From contig PDHQ01000491.1 of NCBI GenBank assembly GCA_003339415.1, positions 1 to 19,391 of the forward strand: a stretch of 19,391 bases of DNA, given 5' to 3'. This DNA comes from Ophiocordyceps camponoti-saundersi (nom. inval.) (lineage: Eukaryota > Ascomycota > Sordariomycetes > Hypocreales > Ophiocordycipitaceae). The position numbers were made by a program, and so were the translations under genes. Positions 1 through 8,710 of the stretch are shown in pieces; within the stretch, counting starts at the first letter, position 1, and each line of letters begins with the position of its first letter. The notes under the pieces were generated by a model. The model saw only the letters and a list, made by a program, of their open reading frames with translations, made no database searches and was not told the DNA's origin.

Positions 1-157
<157 letters not shown>

Positions 158-717
158 TAATATAATATAAATAGCTTTTACTTTTTATTTTTTTATTTTC
201 CTTAATTAGAAGAAGCTATTAAGTAAATAAGCTATATTATAAAATATTAATTTTTTAATTCTTATCTAAGCTTAATTTAAATTCCTTTATATTATATTAA
301 GAAATAGCTATTTTTTTCCTTTTTTTTTCCTTTTTTTAAAAGGCCTAAAAACTCCTAAAAAGGTCCCTAATCTAAAAACTTAATACTATCTAATTTTATA
401 GCTATATTACTATAATAGCTATTAAAATTAGCTAAGGTTACTTAAGAAGGCTTTTCTTAAAAGGTAATTAAAAGCGTAAAGTTAAAGTTAGATATTTTAT
501 AAGAGATTAAAAAGATTAGGCTAAAAGTAGTTAGCTTTATTATATTCTTTAAGAAAAAAGCCTTTTAAAAATACTCTTTTTATCTTTATAGCTTATTTAG
601 AAAAAATTATAAAGTAAATTAAAGTTATAATATATATAGGTTATAGTATATAATTATAAAGTTAAAGAAAAAAATTAAAACTTTAAAAATTTTTCTATAT
701 ATAAGGAAAATAAGTAA

Positions 718-1093
718 GGGTACTTAGTAATACGCTAGAAAAAGCGCCTTACGCTACGTATTCGGTCGTAAACCTACTTTTCTAAGATATACCTTCTTTA
801 TATTTTTAGAATATTTTTTAATAGTAAGGTTTAAAGGTTTACTTAAAACCTTATATTACTTATAAAAAGGGGTAAGTATAAAGAGCTTTTTTTTATTAAC
901 TTAAGAAAAAAACTAAGAAAAAGCGGTAAAAAAAAGTAGAGAAAATATATATAAGATTAATAAAAGCTTAAGCTATTTAATATATTTTTTAAAAAATTTT
1001 TAGCTATTTTTTATCTATTTTAAATAAATTTTTTAAAAAAAAAGAAATATATTTTTACTACTTACTAAGTTATATACCGCGTACTAAGTACCC
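718..1093. repeat. possible MITE-like unit with 12-bp inverted repeats
   Basis: GGGTACTTAGTA at 718-729 is the exact reverse complement of TACTAAGTACCC at 1082-1093, with 352 bp between. CpG-containing sequence follows the left arm and precedes the right arm. The arms could be terminal inverted repeats of a small non-autonomous DNA element. No convincing target-site duplication is seen, the similarity does not extend further, and the arms are partly self-palindromic (GTACT/AGTAC), so chance is possible. Confidence 0.25.
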
Positions 1094-1104
1094 CCTGCGG
1101 GGTA
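1089..1104. repeat. small GC-rich hairpin
   Basis: TACCCC at 1089-1094 and GGGGTA at 1099-1104 form a perfect 6-bp stem around a CTGC loop. It is a compact GC-rich spot in otherwise very AT-rich DNA and retains one TpG. It abuts the right arm of the 718/1082 inverted repeat. It is not followed by a T run in a way that would suggest a terminator. Confidence 0.5.
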
Positions 1105-2146
1105 AAATACTCTTTATAACTTAAATAGTTTTTAAAAAGGTATAGGGTATAATAAAATATATATTAAAAATATAAAAAAAATTACTTTAGCTTTAGAAGC
1201 TTACTTATATTTCTTATAAGGTATATTCCTAAGCTAATATAATATTATATAAATTAAAAGAATAATTATAGAAAATAGCTACTTATTCCTTAAATTTAAT
1301 ATATTTTATAAAAAAGATATAAAGGTAAAAAAAAAAAAATTAAAAGAGTAAGAAATTATATATTCTTTAAAGCTTTAAAGCTATAAGCTATATTTTATTT
1401 AGAATTTTACGGCTATTATTAGCTTTTCTATTAAATCTTTTATTTAAATAAGGGAAATCTTTTAAGATTAATAATAAAAATAAAATTAAATTAATAGTTA
1501 TAATTTTAAGTAAAAAATCTTATAAGAAAGCTTAAAAATTCTATTATTAAAAAAGATCTAATTTATATTTTTAACCTTATTATTAAAGGAGTTATTTTTA
1601 AAAAAAATAAAAATTTTATCTATATCTTAGTTTACTTTATTAAAAAATAGCTTCGTAAGGAAAAAAAGGTAAAAAATAGAAAATAATTTATAACTAGGGC
1701 TATAATAAGCTTACTAACCTAAAAAAAGAACATTACGTAAAGGAGACCTTTTTCTTTCTAACTAAAGTTTTATATAATTTTTTCCTCTTTAATTAAGCTT
1801 TTAAAATACATATTAGTACTTTTAGTACCTAGTATAAGGTAGTAAATAAAATATTTATTATCTTTTTTTAATAATTTATTTAAAAATAGAAAAAAACTAT
1901 AGCTTTATAAAATATAAAATTCTAAGTAATATAAATCTTAAAAGCCTTTAAAATGATTTTATTTAGTACTTATAATAAATTCTTAAAATAACTATATTCT
2001 TTCTATTAATATTTTTATAATAATTTTAAAAAAATAGATAAAATTATAAAAAAGTAGTTTTTAGCTATAATAATACCTATTTATTTTTTTAAATTATTAT
2101 TTATTATTATATAAGTTACTAAGGTTTTTTTTTCTTATTAATATTT

Positions 2147-2180
2147 TTAAAAAATATTTTTTAAAAAATATTTTTTAAAA
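2147..2180. repeat. 14-bp AT tandem repeat, self-complementary
   Basis: TTAAAAAATATTTT occurs at 2147-2160 and again at 2161-2174, and a partial third copy starts at 2175. The unit is close to a palindrome, so the stretch can fold on itself. It is low-complexity sequence with no assigned role. Confidence 0.7.
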
Positions 2181-2273
2181 AAATTAAAAAAATATTATCT
2201 TTAACCTTTTATTAAAAAATAAGTAAAATAGCTAAAATTATAAACAAAATACTATTTAGAAGCGCTTTTAATA

Positions 2274-2278
2274 AGGTT
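2274..2278. repeat. 5-bp target-site duplication, left copy
   Basis: AGGTT directly precedes the left LTR. The same five bases occur at 4057-4061, overlapping the last A of the right LTR, so the duplication is 4 or 5 bp depending on the exact LTR end. Confidence 0.6.
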
Positions 2279-2488
2279 TATAAAGGTCTTACTAAAGTAA
2301 CTATAAAAGTAAGCTAAAGTAGTATTATAATTAAAGCTATCGAAGAGAGGAAAGAGAGGGGAGAGAAGCCCCCTTTCTAAGCTAGCTATATACCCTACGC
2401 GATAACTAAGCGCTATCGGGAAAACCTAAATATATCCGCTATAATCCCCCTTATCTAGCTACGATTAGTTATAAACTAATCTCTTATA
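2279..2488. repeat. left LTR (210 bp)
   Basis: The left LTR aligns without gaps to 3848-4057. I count about 21 differences by eye and all are transitions. They run in both directions, as expected when each LTR was mutated independently by RIP. A purine-rich block near 2345-2370, a C-rich block, and a GCGATAACTAAGCGC segment are shared by both copies. Its length is short compared with typical gypsy or copia LTRs. Confidence 0.85.
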
Positions 2489-3847
2489 TAGCCCCCTTTT
2501 TAAGCTAGCTAAGGAGGTAAGAGCGTAAAATAGAAAAGTTATATATTATTACGCTAGTAAGATACTCTATATAGTCCCTAGCTAATAGCCTAATAGCCTC
2601 CGTAAAGATAAGGATAAGAGGGCGGAAAGGCTCCCTTATAGCCTAAGAAATTAAACCCTAATCCTTATAAGGAAGATTCTAATAAGCTTAGAATTATAGA
2701 ACCGCTTAAGGTAGGAAAAAATAAACTTATATATTAGTAGTAAAAACTTACTTATATAGCTAGTATATAAGACTAAATAGTATTATATTAGTTACGGGAA
2801 GCTTAGAAGATACCTTAATTATAGTAAATAATAAAGCTAGCTATATACTTATTATTATATATTACTAGCGCTAGTTTATAAGCTAGGGCGTAATATAACT
2901 ATAATACGTACTTATTAATAAATCTACGCGCTTAAGCTACGCGCGGACTATCCTTATATAAGGTAATATAACGAAGCTAGAAATTACCTAAGCTATAATA
3001 TTTAACGTATACTTATCCCTCCTTACTTATTATCCTCTTAATTAAAACTTTCTAAGGCTATACTTAACTTACCTGCTCCGCTTATATTAAGCCCTAACCC
3101 TAATACCCCTATCTACTTATAAAGCTTTAGATAGTTACGCTTAAAGTAACTAATTTAGTTATAATAATAATAACGCTATTACTTAATAGTACTTAGAGGG
3201 CGAGAAATTATAAATTAAATATTTATTAAGTTAGCTATAAAAAGGGGTAGTAAATTAATATACGCGTTAGGAATATTCTTAGAACTAAATACTCTATTAA
3301 AGCCTCGGAGAAAGCTAATAAAAGCTATATATATTATAAGCTAATTCTTATAATCTAAGCGCTCTTATAACTCTTTATATAATCTAAATAAGAGCAGAAT
3401 AATCTTAGCATAATTAGACTAATATAATAGCCTAGCCTTAAAAAGGGAAAACTCCTACCTTATAGCGTATTTTTTAAGGGCTTTTAATAGCCCTTAATAT
3501 ATCTTAACTAAGGAAAAACTTATATAGCGCTCCTTATAACTTTCCCTAAGAAGCTTAGAGATATACGCTAAAAAAGCTTTAAGCTAAAAAGAAAAATTTA
3601 TAGCTATAATAATATATAAAAGGAATATCTACTAAAAAATACTAAGATAAGAAAAGATATAGTAAAATTAAGACTTAGGCTCCCTAATTACGGCTCCGTT
3701 AATAGTAAATTTAGTATATATAGTAGCTAGCTAAGAATCTAGGCTAGTATAAGCTAAGAGCAGCTCTAATATAGGTAAAATTTAATAGCGTTCTATATTA
3801 AAATCTTACTTTTACGTTTAGTTAGTAGTAGGAGGAGCTTTAATTAA
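2489..3847. other. interior of the short LTR element, no convincing gene
   Basis: This 1359-bp interior follows the left LTR with a short C-rich start (2491-2498), where a primer-binding site would be expected. A purine-rich AGTAGGAGGAG patch lies near 3826-3836, close to where a polypurine tract would be. I read plus-strand frames through 2750-3640 and found stretches where every stop is TAA or TAG. In DNA depleted of TpG this is not evidence of coding, and no RT, protease or integrase motif appears. It may hold a decayed gag or no gene at all. Confidence 0.5.
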
Positions 3848-4057
3848 TATAAAGGTCTTACTAAAATAACTATAGAAGTAAGCTAAAGTAATATTATAAT
3901 TAAAGCTATTAAAAAGAGGAAGGAGAGGGGAGAGAAGCCCCCCTCCTAAGCTAGCTATATACCCCGCGCGATAACTAAGCGCTATTAAGAAGACCTAAAT
4001 ATATTCGCTATAATCCCCCCTATCTAGCTATAATTAGTTATAAACTAATCCCTTATA
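3848..4057. repeat. right LTR (210 bp)
   Basis: This is the partner of the left LTR at 2279-2488, with transition-only differences. A CpG-rich segment is retained (CCCCGCGCGATAAC, beginning near 3962) where the left copy reads CCCTACGCGATAAC. The conserved ends are TATAAAGG at the left and CTTATA at the right. Confidence 0.85.
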
Positions 4058-4098
4058 GGTTTTTTTTTAAAATATAAAAAAAATAATTAATATTAGAG

Positions 4099-4206
4099 AC
4101 TAATTTTTTAGTTTTTAGTTAGTTAGTAACTAATTTAGTTTTTAAAAATAAAGACTTTAGTTAGTTAGTTTAAACTAACTAAAAAAAGACTAAAAAGTTA
4201 CTAATT
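4099..4206. repeat. AGTT/AACT foldback with a 22-bp perfect palindrome
   Basis: 4161-4182 is a perfect 22-bp palindrome with half-site TTAGTTAGTTT. The wider arms are also complementary: 4099-4127 (ACTAATTTTTTAGTTTTTAG...) pairs imperfectly with about 4174-4206 (...ACTAAAAAGTTACTAAT). The tetranucleotide AGTT/AACT recurs throughout. The block lies just downstream of the right LTR and just upstream of the dispersed repeat at 4208. It looks like a small foldback or MITE-like sequence. No clear target-site duplication was seen. Confidence 0.6.
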
Positions 4207-4207
4207 A

Positions 4208-4340
4208 ATTTTAAACCTTACCTTAAGCGTTACCTTAGCTTTAAGTTAAACCCTACTTATACCTAGCATTTTATATATTTAATAAGTTAAATATTAACTA
4301 ATAATTTAAAAGCTAATATTTTCCTTAAAGCGGACTTTAC
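4208..4340. repeat. dispersed direct repeat, copy 1
   Basis: About 130 bp matches 7808-7936 in the same orientation. The best-conserved stretch contains CTTTAAGTTAAACC, CTTATACCTAG and ATTTTATATATTTAATAAGTTAA, followed by AGCTAATATTT and AGCGG. Several differences are not simple RIP transitions, so the copies are older or more diverged than the LTR pair. They could be the remains of a flanking long repeat around a 3.6-kb unit, or two insertions of one family. Confidence 0.7.
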
Positions 4341-4741
4341 GGTAATAAAAATATATATAAACTAAGTTTAGTATAAAGTTTATATAGCTTACTTATCCTC
4401 TTAGCTATTATTATTACTATAAACTAAATCCTTATATTTAATTAAGTTAGCCTTAATAATCTAATCTATTAAGGCCTTATTAATATAGCTTAGGAATATA
4501 TAAAAATTTTACTATCTTATAATAAACTTTATAATAGCGAATTTTAAAAAATAGCTAAATTATTATAATAAAGTTATAATTAAATATAAAGTTAAAGTTA
4601 AAGAAGGGGGTATTACTATATTCGCTTTTTAGCGTTTCCGCCCTAGCTATTACTAATTTCTAGTTAGCGCTAAAAGGAGAGGAGGGGCGGTATATATAGA
4701 GTTCCGGTTTATAAACCTCTAAGGTTAAGTAATATATATAT
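4341..4741. other. AT-rich spacer, possible LTR-like junction
   Basis: No gene is visible. A purine run, AAGTTAAAGAAGGGGG, ends near 4608 and is followed by TATTACTATATTCGC, which resembles a polypurine tract followed by a RIP-altered LTR start. An imperfect inverted repeat, CTTTTTAGCG with CGCTAAAAG, flanks a small GC-richer loop at about 4625-4677, and a TATATATAGAG box follows near 4691. No partner LTR was found, so the reading stays tentative. Confidence 0.35.
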
Positions 4742-5149
4742 CCTTCGCTTAATCTTATACCGCTCTTATCTTAAGGTAAAGTTAACTTTACTTAAAGTAA
4801 AACTTTTAATAAAAAAAGTAATAATATAATCTTTTCCTATAAGCTATAAGGTGTAAAGGACTAGGCTACGCCTAGTCATAGTTACTTATGTGTCGCAGTT
4901 CGACTGCGGACAGCCTATATAATGCCCGATATATAAGGAACGAGGGACTTGTATATTACGTACTCTTTTGCCTATACCTTTATGTGTGGCAGAGGGGTTT
5001 AGGCTATAACCTACTAAGGAATAGGCGGGCATTCCTTTTCAGCTTCTAGTCGCTTCTTAATATAAGGTAAGTAAACTCGCTTTTTATATATAAAGCGGTA
5101 AAATATTTACTATATTATAGCTTTATTATATAATATTTAATAATATATT
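4742..5149. repeat. 414-bp tandem repeat, copy 1 (core spared by RIP)
   Basis: This copy repeats at a fixed 414-bp offset in 5156-5563, with about six AT bases between the two. I compared them base by base. They differ at 14 positions (4743, 4761, 4853, 4877, 4890, 4906, 4911, 4915, 4951, 4978, 4984, 4986, 4988, 5040). In each case copy 1 has C or G and copy 2 has T or A. Ten of the 14 lie in CpA/TpG context. Copy 1 is therefore closer to the ancestral state. Its core, about 4851-5042, still has around 16 CpA/TpG sites, whereas its outer parts have almost none in either copy. Confidence 0.95.
4851..5042 (+). other. un-RIPed core with hairpins, possible small RNA or SINE-like unit
   Basis: Potential structures seen: GACTAGGC/GCCTAGTC (4859-4866/4870-4877, loop TAC), CGCAG/CTGCG (4894-4898/4904-4908, loop TTCGA), AATGCCCG/CGGGCATT (4921-4928/5026-5033, long range), and AAGGAAT/ATTCCTT (5016-5022/5031-5037). 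The last two are mutually exclusive. AGTTCGACTGC at 4897-4907 matches 9 of the 11 positions of the Pol III B-box consensus GGTTCGANTCC. I saw no convincing A-box. A TTTT at about 4965-4968 could end a Pol III transcript. It matches no RNA family I know. It could equally be an LTR or MITE fragment whose hairpins have no RNA role. Confidence 0.35.
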
Positions 5150-5155
5150 ATATAT

Positions 5156-5563
5156 CTTTCGCTTAATCTTATACTGCTCTTATCTTAAGGTAAAGTTAAC
5201 TTTACTTAAAGTAAAACTTTTAATAAAAAAAGTAATAATATAATCTTTTCCTATAAGCTATAAGGTATAAAGGACTAGGCTACGCCTAGTTATAGTTACT
5301 TATATGTCGCAGTTCGACTACGGATAGCTTATATAATGCCCGATATATAAGGAACGAGGGACTTATATATTACGTACTCTTTTGCCTATACTTTTATATA
5401 TAGCAGAGGGGTTTAGGCTATAACCTACTAAGGAATAGGCGGGCATTCCTTTTTAGCTTCTAGTCGCTTCTTAATATAAGGTAAGTAAACTCGCTTTTTA
5501 TATATAAAGCGGTAAAATATTTACTATATTATAGCTTTATTATATAATATTTAATAATATATT
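5156..5563. repeat. 414-bp tandem repeat, copy 2 (RIP-mutated)
   Basis: This is the second copy of the 4742-5149 unit. Every difference from copy 1 is C to T or G to A. Some CpA/TpG sites survive (for example the TpG of ATGTCGC near 5304 and the CpA of GGGCATTCC near 5444), so mutation was partial. The changes break or weaken the first two hairpins, with no compensating changes: GCCTAGTC becomes GCCTAGTT and CTGCG becomes CTACG. Confidence 0.95.
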
Positions 5564-5569
5564 TAAATT

Positions 5570-6611
5570 AATAATATTTAAAATATTACTAAGGTTAAAC
5601 TTTAAATATATATAGTTTAGTATTAAAAATCTTTACTTATATTATTATATTTTTATTATAAATCCGGTTTATATTTACTACGCTATTAATAATAATTATT
5701 AAGAAACTTTACTAAGTTTTAAAATAATATTTTTTCGCGTATAATTATATTATTAAAACCTTATTTAATAACTTAATTTTTATTAAAAAGCTTCTTTATT
5801 ACCTTATTATAAAGCTTACGCTAGCACCCCTTTTATAATAAAACTATAACTTTTACTAATTAAATATACTTTTTTTTAAAAAATAATATAAAGCTATTTT
5901 AAATTAGACTAAAGCTTATAAATAATATCTTAGAATATTATTATAATATTACTATTAAGTAATTTCCTTATTATAAAAGCTTAGCTTTACTTATAAAATC
6001 TATAATTAATAATTATTATAATTATTTTAAGGCTTTAAATTTAAAATAAAATAGCTATAAAATTAAAATAAATTATAAGCTATTACTTATATTATTTAGG
6101 AACTTACTTTTTAATAGTTTTTTCTAATACTCTAACTATAACTATAGCTTATATTAGCGGAGTTCCGCTCCCCCTAAAGCTATAAAAAAGAGAGGAAACT
6201 ATAGCTATAATAGCTAAGAAGATATTACTAACCGATAAAGTTAAAGTAAAGGGGGCACTTTTTTAAACCCTCTTAAACTCCGCTATTTATTCGATAATTA
6301 CCTATATAAAGATAAAGGCGTCTCCTAAAGTAATTTTACTAATATTTACCTTAGCTTCTAATAAGGTAATAAGTATAGTAAACCCTTAAGTTTAAAATTA
6401 CTATAATTCGGAGTAAAGCTATATTTTAAGTAAAGTATTTTCGCGGTTATAATTAACTTATATAGCGTCGCCCTCCCCCTTAAAGTTACTCTAAGCGTAG
6501 CTAGCTATTATTATAAAGTAATAAAGGGAGTAGAGTTTACTTATAATATAAAAATAAAAAGTTTATATCTATATTACTATAAGCGCGGAATTTATAAAAT
6601 ATATAAAAGTT
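5570..6611. repeat. diverged tandem duplication of about 1 kb, copy A
   Basis: The sequence from AATAATATTTAAAATATT (5570) to TATATAAAAGTT (6611) recurs in order in copy B at 6618-7642. Shared landmarks include GGTTAAACTTT, the AAGCTT(A)CGCTAG or AAGCTTATAATA segment with TTTTATAATAA, TTTCCTTATTATAA, CTATAAAAAAGAGA, CTCCGCTATTTA, TTTACCTTAGCTT and TAAGCGTAGCT. Copy A keeps more C/G, for example GGGGGCAC versus AGGGCGCC contexts. I tried minus-strand translation around 5960-6610 and got a frame with only TAA/TAG stops but no family I could name. It may be a duplicated decayed transposon segment. Confidence 0.75.
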
Positions 6612-6617
6612 AAAGTT

Positions 6618-7642
6618 AATAATATTTAAAATATTATTAAGGTTAAACTTTTAATTTATATAATTTTATATTAAAAGTTTTTATTTATATTATTAAGCCC
6701 TTATTATAAATTTAATTAATATTTATAATATATAATTATAAAAAAACTTTACGAAGTTTTTAAATAATACTTTTTTATTTATAGTTATATTATAAAGATT
6801 TTATTTATTAACTTAATTTTTTTTTAAAAGCTTTATTATTTTTTTATTATAAAGCTTATAATAATACTTTTTTTATAATAAGGGTATAACCTTTACTAAC
6901 TAAGTATACCTTCTCCTTAAAAATAATATAAAGCTACTTTAAGTTAAATTAAAGCTTATAAATAATATTTTAAAATATTATTATAATATTATAATTAAGT
7001 AATTTCCTTATTATAAGAGCCTAGCTTTACTAATAAAATTTATAATTTAAACTTCTTATAATTATATTAAAGCTTAATATTTAAAGTAAAATACTTATAA
7101 AATTATAATAAATTATAAGCTAGCGCTTATATTATCTTAAAACTTATTTTTAATTTATTTTCTTTAGCACTTTAAATATTATTATAGCTTATATTAGTAA
7201 AATTTTACTTTTTTAAAGCTATAAAAAAGAGATAAAGCTATAATAGCTAAAGAAATATTATTAATTAATAAAATTAAAGTTAGGAGGGCGCCTCACTTAA
7301 CTTTTTTAAACTCCGCTATTTACTTAATAAGTACTTATATAAAAAAAAGTATTTTTTAAAATACTTTTATTAATATTTACCTTAGCTTTTAATAAGGTAA
7401 TTAATATAATTAACTCTTAAGTTTAAGCTTATTATAATTTAAAGTAAAGCTATATTTAAAGTAAAATAATTTCATATTTATAATTAACTTGTATAATATT
7501 ACCCTTCTTTTTAAAGCTACTTTAAGCGTAGCTTATTATTATTATAAAGTAGCGGAAGGAGCAGAGTTTATTTATAATATAAAAATAAAAAGTCTTTATC
7601 TATATTACTTAAAATATAAAGTTTATAAAATATATAAAAGTT
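6618..7642. repeat. diverged tandem duplication of about 1 kb, copy B
   Basis: This is the homologue of 5570-6611 in direct orientation, about 1048 bp downstream at its start and 1031 bp at its end. There are several small indels, one of them near the poly-A/T run at 7341-7350. It is more AT-rich than copy A, consistent with heavier RIP. No coding gene was recognised. Confidence 0.75.
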
Positions 7643-8430
7643 ATATTACTTAAAATAACTTATTACTTAACTTTATATATAATATATAATCTTAAAAAAA
7701 TTGATAATATAAATATATTAATAATAATATATTATACGCTAATATACTTAATATAGCTTAGAACTATTTTATATATATTTTAAGAGGAGGAAAAACTAAA
7801 AAGCTTAAAGTAAAACCCTCCCTTTAAGTATTACTATAGCTTTAAGTTAAACCTCGCTTATACCTAGTATTTTATATATTTAATAAGTTAAGTAATAACT
7901 AGTAATTAGGAAGCTAATATTTCCCTTAGAGCGGTTTTAAGATATCCTTATTTAAAGCTAGCCTAAGGAAGGAAACGCGGAATTTTTACTAGGAAGCTTT
8001 ATTAATATTCTTTTATTATAAATAAAAGCGAGAATTAAAAGACTTTACTATATTATTAATAAAGAAAAAGATTTAAATATTATAATAATATAAAATATAT
8101 AAATCTTTATAAAATTATATTACTCCCTTTAATTTATAAAATATAGTAAGGTAGTTATATTATAAATATAATATTATATAAAGTTTATATAAGCTTTTAA
8201 TAAAATATAAGTTTTTACCTTATTTCTTAAATTTTAAAAAAATATAATATTAAACAAGTTTTAATAATATAATCTTAATAATATATTACTTTATTTCTAA
8301 GTTATTATAGGTATATATTATAGTAATCCCTTTTATTATATATACCGCTAAGCAGTTTAGTTAAGCGCTTAAAAGTTCTCGCTAAAAGTAAGTATTTATA
8401 AATAAGTTATAAACTACTCCCTCTCTATTT
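7643..8430. other. AT-rich spacer without a recognisable gene
   Basis: No gene is visible. The stretch contains the second copy of the dispersed repeat (7808-7936), preceded by a purine-rich GAGGAGGAAAAACTAAAAAG patch near 7782-7801. The remainder is RIP-type AT-rich sequence with short A and T runs. Confidence 0.5.
7808..7936. repeat. dispersed direct repeat, copy 2
   Basis: This is the same-orientation partner of 4208-4340, sharing CTTTAAGTTAAACC, CTTATACCTAG and TTTTATATATTTAATAAGTTAA. It retains more G/C at its right end (TTAGAGCGG). Similarity fades after about 7936, where copy 1 reads GGACTTTACGG and this copy reads GGTTTTAAGAT. Confidence 0.7.
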
Positions 8431-8570
8431 ATAAATAGCTATAATTCTAAGGCCGCCTTTAAGTTTCTAAGTAAGAACCCTTAATTATTATATTTATTTA
8501 ATAAACTTATAATTCCCTTATAATAAGATACCTTAGTAAGAATATTACCTTTATATTTCTTTAATACTTT
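8431..8570. repeat. 140-bp tandem repeat, copy 1
   Basis: ATAAATAGCTATAATTCTAA starts at 8431 and again at 8571, so the period is 140 bp. Reading the two copies side by side, the differences I see are C/T or G/A, for example GGCCGCCTTT versus AGCTATCTTT. This copy keeps more C/G at some sites and copy 2 at others, so both were mutated independently after duplication. Confidence 0.9.
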
Positions 8571-8710
8571 ATAAATAGCTATAATTCTAAAGCTATCTTT
8601 AAGTTCCTAAGTAAGAACTTCTAATTATTATACTTATCTAATAAACTTATAATTCCCTTATAGTAAGATACCTTAGTAAAAATATTATTTTTATATTTTT
8701 TTAATATAAG
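8571..8710. repeat. 140-bp tandem repeat, copy 2
   Basis: This is the second copy of the 8431-8570 unit. Shared blocks include TAAACTTATAATTCCCTTATA and AAGATACCTTAGTAA. It ends in an AT run near 8705. Confidence 0.9.

Larger units (their letters stand above)
2279..4057. mobile_element. short LTR retrotransposon, non-autonomous or internally deleted
   Basis: Two 210-bp direct repeats (2279-2488 and 3848-4057) keep a constant 1569-bp offset, so there is no net indel between them, and they bracket 1359 bp. AGGTT precedes the left repeat (2274-2278). AGGTT also occurs at 4057-4061 if the LTR ends at 4056, or GGTT follows if it ends at 4057, giving a 4-5 bp target-site duplication. Both repeats begin with TA and end with TA, as expected if canonical TG...CA ends were hit by RIP. 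The interior is too short for gag-pol and I recognised no retroviral motif in it, so the element is either non-autonomous (TRIM/LARD-like) or internally deleted. Orientation is unresolved. Confidence 0.8.

Noticed and set aside
3355..3640. Possible gag-like reading frame inside the short LTR element
   Set aside because: It has only TAA/TAG stops, but TGA is nearly absent everywhere because TpG is depleted. Stop density is about what random AT-rich DNA would give, and no motif is seen.
4600..4700. Polypurine tract followed by an LTR start at 4609
   Set aside because: The junction looks right (purine run, TATTAC, TATA box downstream) but no second LTR or upstream pol could be found, so it is left as a possibility only.
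4892..4910. tRNA T-arm in the 414-bp repeat core
   Set aside because: The stem and TTCGA loop resemble a T-arm, but there is no acceptor stem, anticodon arm or proper D-arm at the needed distances.
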